Positions 60,079 to 64,000 of a stretch of 64,000 nucleotides of DNA are shown here, piece by piece. This DNA is from an uncultured bacterium (lineage in GTDB: Bacteria > Bacillota > Clostridia > Lachnospirales > Lachnospiraceae). The notes under the pieces are model-generated. The model was not told where the DNA came from. It saw only the letters and a list, made by a program, of their open reading frames with translations, and ran no database searches. Each line of letters begins with the position of its first letter. Position 1 is the stretch's first letter. The translations under genes and the position numbers were made by a program. The stretch lies in NCBI GenBank assembly GCA_905214875.1, contig CAJMNR010000015.1, positions 1 to 64,000 on the forward strand, read 5' to 3'.

Positions 60079-61119
60079 TTGAATGATAAGAAACGTATTT
60101 ATGTATGGGATAATATAAAGTTTATCCTTATTTTACTTGTTGTTGTTGGACATTTTTGTGAGAAATATTTAAAACAATCGGGGTTCATGAAGGACTCGGT
60201 TTTGTTTATCTATACGTTCCATATGCCATTGTTTATTTTTATTTCCGGGCTATTCTCTAAAAAGTTAGTGAATGGCAGAACACTTAACAAGGAAAAAATC
60301 GTACCATATTTGCTGTTGTTTGTATTTATGAAGACGATCTTTTATCTATTCAGGTTGCTTATAGGTGTAGAAGGGGTTCGGTTTACCTTATTTAGTGAAA
60401 ATGGGGTGCCTTGGTTTGTACTTTCGCTTTTTTGCTGGTACGTGATCACGTATTATATTAAGGATTATAGCCGTTCTTTTTGCTTGACTGCAGCAATCTT
60501 ATTAGGTTGTATGGTCGGCTACGATGTGACGCTAAAGGATTCATTTGCTGTAGCAAGAACAATTGTGTTTTATCCATTTTTCTTAGTGGGCTATTATTGT
60601 GATTCTAAGAGAATATTAAAAATGGTAAACAGCAAGCAGGCGAAGATTGCTGCGGTTGTTGTTCTTGGTGGCCTTATCTTTTTGTGTTATTTTAAATCCA
60701 AGGGAATATATTGGGTAATGCCATTGTTATCCGGAAGAAATCCGTATACGAAACTTGGAGAAATGCAACGTTTCGGAGGACTAATTCGCTTTGCTTATTA
60801 TGGTGTTGTAGCAATTATTAGTCTTTCAATCATTGCACTTGTACCGAAAAGAAAACTTTGGATTTCCAAATTAGGTCAAAAGACATTGCCTGTGTATGTA
60901 TTTCACTATTTATTTATATTTGCATTTGTAAGATTTAACTGGGATGATGCAATTATGAGAATGTTCCCGAATCGATGGGAATTGATTTTCTTTGCAATCG
61001 GCGTTGTAGTTACATTGGTAACGACATTGTCAATTTTTGAATGGCCATTGAATAAGATTATGAAGATAAAGAAACAACCGATTATTTTAGAAAAACAAAA
61101 GAAGTTAGAATGCGCATAA
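60079..61119 (+). CDS. Acyltransferase-3 family membrane protein
   Basis: This is a 346-residue integral membrane acyltransferase with about ten segments; family members acetylate or succinylate surface sugars. The start KRIYVWDNIKFILILLVVVGHFCE and YTFHMPLFIFISGLFSKKL are typical, including the conserved His and Arg-lacking variant GHF. TTG at 60079 follows AGGAGGAAA. A terminator follows. Confidence 0.85.
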   Translation: MNDKKRIYVWDNIKFILILLVVVGHFCEKYLKQSGFMKDSVLFIYTFHMPLFIFISGLFSKKLVNGRTLNKEKIVPYLLLFVFMKTIFYLFRLLIGVEGVRFTLFSENGVPWFVLSLFCWYVITYYIKDYSRSFCLTAAILLGCMVGYDVTLKDSFAVARTIVFYPFFLVGYYCDSKRILKMVNSKQAKIAAVVVLGGLIFLCYFKSKGIYWVMPLLSGRNPYTKLGEMQRFGGLIRFAYYGVVAIISLSIIALVPKRKLWISKLGQKTLPVYVFHYLFIFAFVRFNWDDAIMRMFPNRWELIFFAIGVVVTLVTTLSIFEWPLNKIMKIKKQPIILEKQKKLECA

Positions 61120-61135
61120 GGCATCTTTTTCATAG

Positions 61136-61176
61136 AAAGACGTACTTTAAGAAATTTTATTCTTAAGTACGTCTTT
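61136..61176 (+). terminator. Terminator after the acyltransferase gene
   Basis: AAAGACGTACTT (61136-61147) pairs with AAGTACGTCTTT (61165-61176), followed by T. Confidence 0.88.
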
Positions 61177-61277
61177 TTATATTTACCCGGGCAACGAGCC
61201 AAAGCCCTGCTTGCATGACCTTGGAGAATGTTGCTTAAACGAGAGAAACTCGCAGTGCGTGTTTCTTCTCGTTACTA

Positions 61278-61306
61278 TTGACAAAGTTAAGAATTAGGTT
61301 TATAAA
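61278..61306 (+). promoter_or_regulatory. Promoter of the ZIP transporter gene
   Basis: TTGACA (61278-61283) and TATAAA (61301-61306) are 17 bases apart. The operator palindrome starts immediately after. Confidence 0.8.
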
Positions 61307-61308
61307 TG

Positions 61309-61326
61309 AGTTAGCCATAACTAACT
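61309..61326 (+). promoter_or_regulatory. Palindromic operator at the transcription start
   Basis: AGTTAG-N6-CTAACT overlaps the expected transcription start. Its half-site resembles DtxR/MntR-type metal-repressor boxes (TTAG...CTAA), and the gene is a metal transporter. Confidence 0.55.
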
Positions 61327-61371
61327 AAAGCGAGTTTATGTAAGCAAAAATGTAAAGGAGTGTGAAAAATT

Positions 61372-62154
61372 ATGATAAATGAAGTTTTTAAAGGTATTAT
61401 GATTCCGTTTTTAGGAACTACACTGGGCGCTGCCTGTGTATTCTTTATGAAAAAGACATTAAATACTATGGTGCAGAAGGCGTTAACTGGTTTTGCGGCT
61501 GGTGTCATGGTGGCGGCGTCAATCTGGAGCTTGCTGATTCCGGCGCTGGAACAATCAAAGCATATGGGAAAATGGTCGTTTGTACCAGCTGTGGTCGGGT
61601 TCTGGGTCGGAATTCTCTTTTTGCTTCTTTTGGATCATGTGATTCCGCATTTACATATGAATAGCAATGAAAAGGAAGGTCCAAAGAATAAGTTAAGAAA
61701 AACAACTATGTTGGTGCTAGCCGTAACGCTTCACAATATTCCAGAGGGAATGGCAGTTGGAGTTGTTTATGCAGCATATGCCTCAGGGGATTCTACCATT
61801 AGTGCGATGGCAGCACTTACCCTGGCAATAGGAATCGCGATTCAAAACTTTCCAGAGGGGGCAATTATTTCAATGCCGTTAAGGTCAGAAGGCGTTTCTA
61901 AGGCAAAATCATTTTCCTTAGGTGTATTATCGGGAGTAGTGGAACCAGTTGGAGCATTACTAACCGTTATGGCAGCAGGTCTTGTTACTGTGTGGCTTCC
62001 CTATTTATTAAGCTTTGCCTCTGGAGCAATGCTCTATGTAGTCGTGGAGGAACTGATCCCTGAAATGTCAGAAGGGAAACATTCAAATGTGGGAACGATT
62101 CTATTTGCATTGGGCTTTACAGTAATGATGACACTAGATGTTGCGCTAGGGTAG
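61372..62154 (+). CDS. zupT: ZIP-family metal transporter
   Basis: This is a 260-residue importer of zinc or related divalent metals, with about eight membrane segments. The metal-site helices read LAVTLHNIPEGMAVGVV and IGIAIQNFPEGAIISMP; both PEG motifs are intact, with Asn instead of His in the second start. AAAGGAG precedes the ATG. Gene is monocistronic with a metal-type operator. The exact metal is unknown. Confidence 0.88.
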   Translation: MINEVFKGIMIPFLGTTLGAACVFFMKKTLNTMVQKALTGFAAGVMVAASIWSLLIPALEQSKHMGKWSFVPAVVGFWVGILFLLLLDHVIPHLHMNSNEKEGPKNKLRKTTMLVLAVTLHNIPEGMAVGVVYAAYASGDSTISAMAALTLAIGIAIQNFPEGAIISMPLRSEGVSKAKSFSLGVLSGVVEPVGALLTVMAAGLVTVWLPYLLSFASGAMLYVVVEELIPEMSEGKHSNVGTILFALGFTVMMTLDVALG

Positions 62155-62233
62155 ATTTGGTTTATGTGACATTGTTTACACTTTATTAATTGGGAAAAAC
62201 TAGTTATAATAAATGCGTAAAGGGGTGATGAGA

Positions 62234-63583
62234 GTGAGAAATAAAGTAAAAAGCGGAATACTCGGACTGGCAGTGGGTGATGCCCTTGGAGTGCCAGTAG
62301 AATTCACTAGGAGAAACGAGTTAAAAGATGCACCTGTCACAGAGATGAGGGGCAATGGGACACATCATCAGCCAAAGGGAACCTGGTCGGATGATACAAG
62401 CATGACTTTATGCATGATGGATAGTTTAAAAGATGGATTAAACTATAATGACATGATGTGTAAGTTCGTGAATTTCTTAGAGAAAGGTGACTATACCGCC
62501 TACGGTGAAGTATTTGATGTTGGTATGACCGTTGAACAGGCACTTATTAATTATCGACGGGGAAGAAAGTGTTTGGAATGTGGTGGTGGCAATAAGAATG
62601 ATAATGGAAATGGTTCGCTTATGAGAATTCTTCCGATTGCGTATTATATCGTTGGAGCCTATGGCTATGACTGCGACGACCAAACGATTCTTACAATTGT
62701 ACATAATGCTTCGGCGTTGACGCATAGGCATGTTCGTAGCCAGATCGCATGTGGAATCTATGTCATGATTGCGATTACCTTATTAAAAGAAGGAAACCTT
62801 ACATATTCCATAAAACAAGGCATTGAACGAGCATTTTCTTTTTATAAAAATAATCGTTATACGAAGGATGAGCTTGTCTTCTTTGCTCGTTTAAAAGATG
62901 AACACTTTAAGACGCTTGATGAAACAAAAATCAAAAGCAGTGGCTATGTGGTAGACACACTGGAAGCGGCAATATGGTGCCTGCTTACGACCAATACGTA
63001 TAAAGAGTGTGTCTTAAAGGCAGTAAATCTAGGAGAGGATACCGATACAGTGGCAGCTGTAGCTGGAGGACTCGCAGGGATTGCGTATGGAATCAAAGGA
63101 ATCCCTACAAAGTGGCTTGACGTCCTTGCAAAACGTGACTATCTTGAACAGCTTTGCTATGCTTTTACAGAAAGTATCTATGCAGGGAATGCCAAGCTTT
63201 TAATCGCATATAAAGATATCCTTCTAAAGAAAGAGGATAAGACGTATTACCAATGGGACGGAGAGGGAAAGAAGGAAGAGGAGGAAGATCATGACACTTC
63301 ATTTGCCTATCCAGTCTATGATGAACAGATTATGGCATTTTTAACAACCATACAAAACACGTGTTATTGGTCCACGCATTATATCAAGATCTTAGAGTCC
63401 TATGGCGTTAAGATATCCATGGACCTTACAGAGACAATCAGTAAGGCAGATGATGTTTTGCTAGGCGCAATTCTAACGGCCTATATTAGAAAGGAACGAT
63501 TTAACGATGGTCTAATCGCCTCTGCTATCCGCCACCAAGTCTTTCATAACATTCTAACTCGCCTAGAAGAACTTCATAAATAA
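62234..63583 (+). CDS. DraG-family ADP-ribosylglycohydrolase with C-terminal extension
   Basis: This is a 449-residue enzyme that removes ADP-ribose from proteins or nucleic acids. Domain 1 (to ~320) has GDALGVPVEF, WSDDTSMTLCMMDSL with the metal aspartates, and GEDTDTVAAVAGGLAG. Residues ~360-449 form an extra domain, like DUF6508, with the end FHNILTRLEELH. GTG at 62234 is chosen as AAAGGGGTG is well spaced; an ATG at 62213 is the alternative. DraG reactivates ADP-ribosylated NifH in diazotrophs, and the NifH here has Arg100, but the genes are 55 kb apart and no DraT was seen. Confidence 0.85.
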   Translation: MRNKVKSGILGLAVGDALGVPVEFTRRNELKDAPVTEMRGNGTHHQPKGTWSDDTSMTLCMMDSLKDGLNYNDMMCKFVNFLEKGDYTAYGEVFDVGMTVEQALINYRRGRKCLECGGGNKNDNGNGSLMRILPIAYYIVGAYGYDCDDQTILTIVHNASALTHRHVRSQIACGIYVMIAITLLKEGNLTYSIKQGIERAFSFYKNNRYTKDELVFFARLKDEHFKTLDETKIKSSGYVVDTLEAAIWCLLTTNTYKECVLKAVNLGEDTDTVAAVAGGLAGIAYGIKGIPTKWLDVLAKRDYLEQLCYAFTESIYAGNAKLLIAYKDILLKKEDKTYYQWDGEGKKEEEEDHDTSFAYPVYDEQIMAFLTTIQNTCYWSTHYIKILESYGVKISMDLTETISKADDVLLGAILTAYIRKERFNDGLIASAIRHQVFHNILTRLEELHK

Positions 63584-63588
63584 ACTTG

Positions 63589-63638
63589 AAAAACTGTTTT
63601 TGTTAGAGTAATTCATTTGCACTTTTAAAACAGGTTTT
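63589..63638 (+). terminator. Weak terminator-like hairpin after the DraG gene
   Basis: AAAACTGTTTT pairs imperfectly with AAAACAGGTTTT (one bulge), followed by CATTTTT. Confidence 0.45.
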
Positions 63639-63702
63639 CATTTTTAGGAAACTTATCGTTTGGGTATCACGAAAGAAAAGTTTGTCTATACTAGGAATAT
63701 GT

Positions 63703-63731
63703 TTGACAAACGCCCGTCTGTCAGATAGAAT
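63703..63731 (+). promoter_or_regulatory. Promoter of rimM
   Basis: TTGACA (63703-63708) and TAGAAT (63726-63731), 17 bases apart, lie 74 bases before rimM. This supports independent expression of the second half of the translation operon. Confidence 0.75.
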
Positions 63732-63804
63732 TTAGAAGATAATGCAAAAAAATACAGCCAAGCATTAAGCTGGCAGTTTAATACGATACAACAAGGAGCA
63801 AGCG

Positions 63805-64000
63805 ATGGAACAATTATTACGTGTTGGCGTTATTTCAAATACGCATGGAATTCGAGGAGAGGTAAAGGTATTTCCAACAACAGATGATGCCTCTCGCTTT
63901 GAACAATTAAAAGAAGTAATCTTAGATACAGGAAAAGAGCAAATGACGCTTCATGTCGCAGGCGTAAAATATTTCAAACAATTTGTAATTTTAAAATTCA
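63805..64000 (+). CDS. rimM: 16S rRNA processing protein RimM, N-terminal part
   Basis: This is the start of RimM, a 30S maturation factor that binds S19. Sixty-five residues are in the window: LRVGVISNTHGIRGEVKVFPTTDD is diagnostic of the PRC/RimM N-domain. AAGGAG precedes the ATG at 63805. In most Firmicutes it directly follows the KH gene; here about 15.8 kb separates them. The gene continues beyond the window. Confidence 0.95.
   Translation, partial: MEQLLRVGVISNTHGIRGEVKVFPTTDDASRFEQLKEVILDTGKEQMTLHVAGVKYFKQFVILKF

Noticed and set aside
58236..61252. Shared 12-mer GCTTAAACGAGA at about 58240 and 61234
   Set aside because: Short, two occurrences only, different contexts; consistent with chance or remnant repeats in AT-rich sequence.

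Overview
The window reads as chromosome of an AT-rich, anaerobic, endospore-forming Firmicute, most likely a Clostridia member close to Lachnospiraceae. Supporting genes are GerA-type germination proteins, an [FeFe]-hydrogenase, a Na+-pumping biotin decarboxylase, rubrerythrin, ScpA/ScpB, and a ylxM-ffh-rpsP-KH ... rimM translation locus. Promoters are mostly TTGACA-N17-TATAAT-like with strong AGGAGG-type ribosome sites. No tRNA, rRNA, CRISPR array, transposase or phage gene was seen.

Region 1 (1-10976) is the most unusual part: a tight, one-direction operon of nitrogenase-like genes embedded in sulfur amino-acid genes. In order it holds a cystathionine gamma-lyase/synthase-like PLP enzyme (cut by the window edge), a MalY/PatB C-S beta-lyase, NifB-like radical SAM protein, a NifX-like protein, a nitrogenase-like alpha/beta pair, a canonical NifH Fe protein, cysteine synthase, a second alpha/beta pair with a Cys-rich N-terminus, and a second NifX-like protein with a Cys/Gly insert. 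The alpha subunits keep the P-cluster-type cysteines and the cofactor-ligating cysteine but lack the Gln191/His195 pair of N2-reducing NifD. No nifV is visible. The best inference is a nitrogenase-like reductase acting on a sulfur compound, by analogy with methylthio-alkane reductase, with released sulfide or thiol captured by CysK and the lyases. The substrate is not known from sequence.

Region 2 (11071-27942) carries cell-envelope and sporulation functions: Big2-type surface protein, two D,D-carboxypeptidases, a metallophosphoesterase, a degenerate M50 protein beside scpAB, an [FeFe]-hydrogenase with a structured leader, a YczE-like/cytidylate-kinase-like fusion, gerA followed by a fused GerAB-GerAC protein, and an OmpR-type two-component system.

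Region 3 (28106-33328) is a five-gene Na+-translocating decarboxylase/transcarboxylase operon (acyl-CoA carboxyltransferase, OadG-like, biotin carrier, OadB, OadA). It is followed by a Nudix hydrolase and an LRR membrane protein flanked by two small membrane proteins.

Region 4 (37266-48049) contains three near-identical rpsP genes, two with an almost identical promoter and first hairpin that is also found in front of ylxM, plus a complete branched-chain amino-acid ABC operon and ylxM-ffh-rpsP-khpA. The translation operon is then interrupted: khpA ends in a strong terminator and rimM appears about 15.8 kb later at 63805 with its own promoter.

Region 5 (48099-63583) fills that interruption with accessory genes: hydrolase, DedA protein, YfcC-type carrier, LysR and WYL regulators, two GyrI-like proteins, LD-carboxypeptidase, a leader-peptide-controlled DUF1062/methyltransferase pair, a MIF homologue, rubrerythrin, an acyltransferase, a ZIP metal transporter with a palindromic operator, and a DraG-type ADP-ribosylglycohydrolase.
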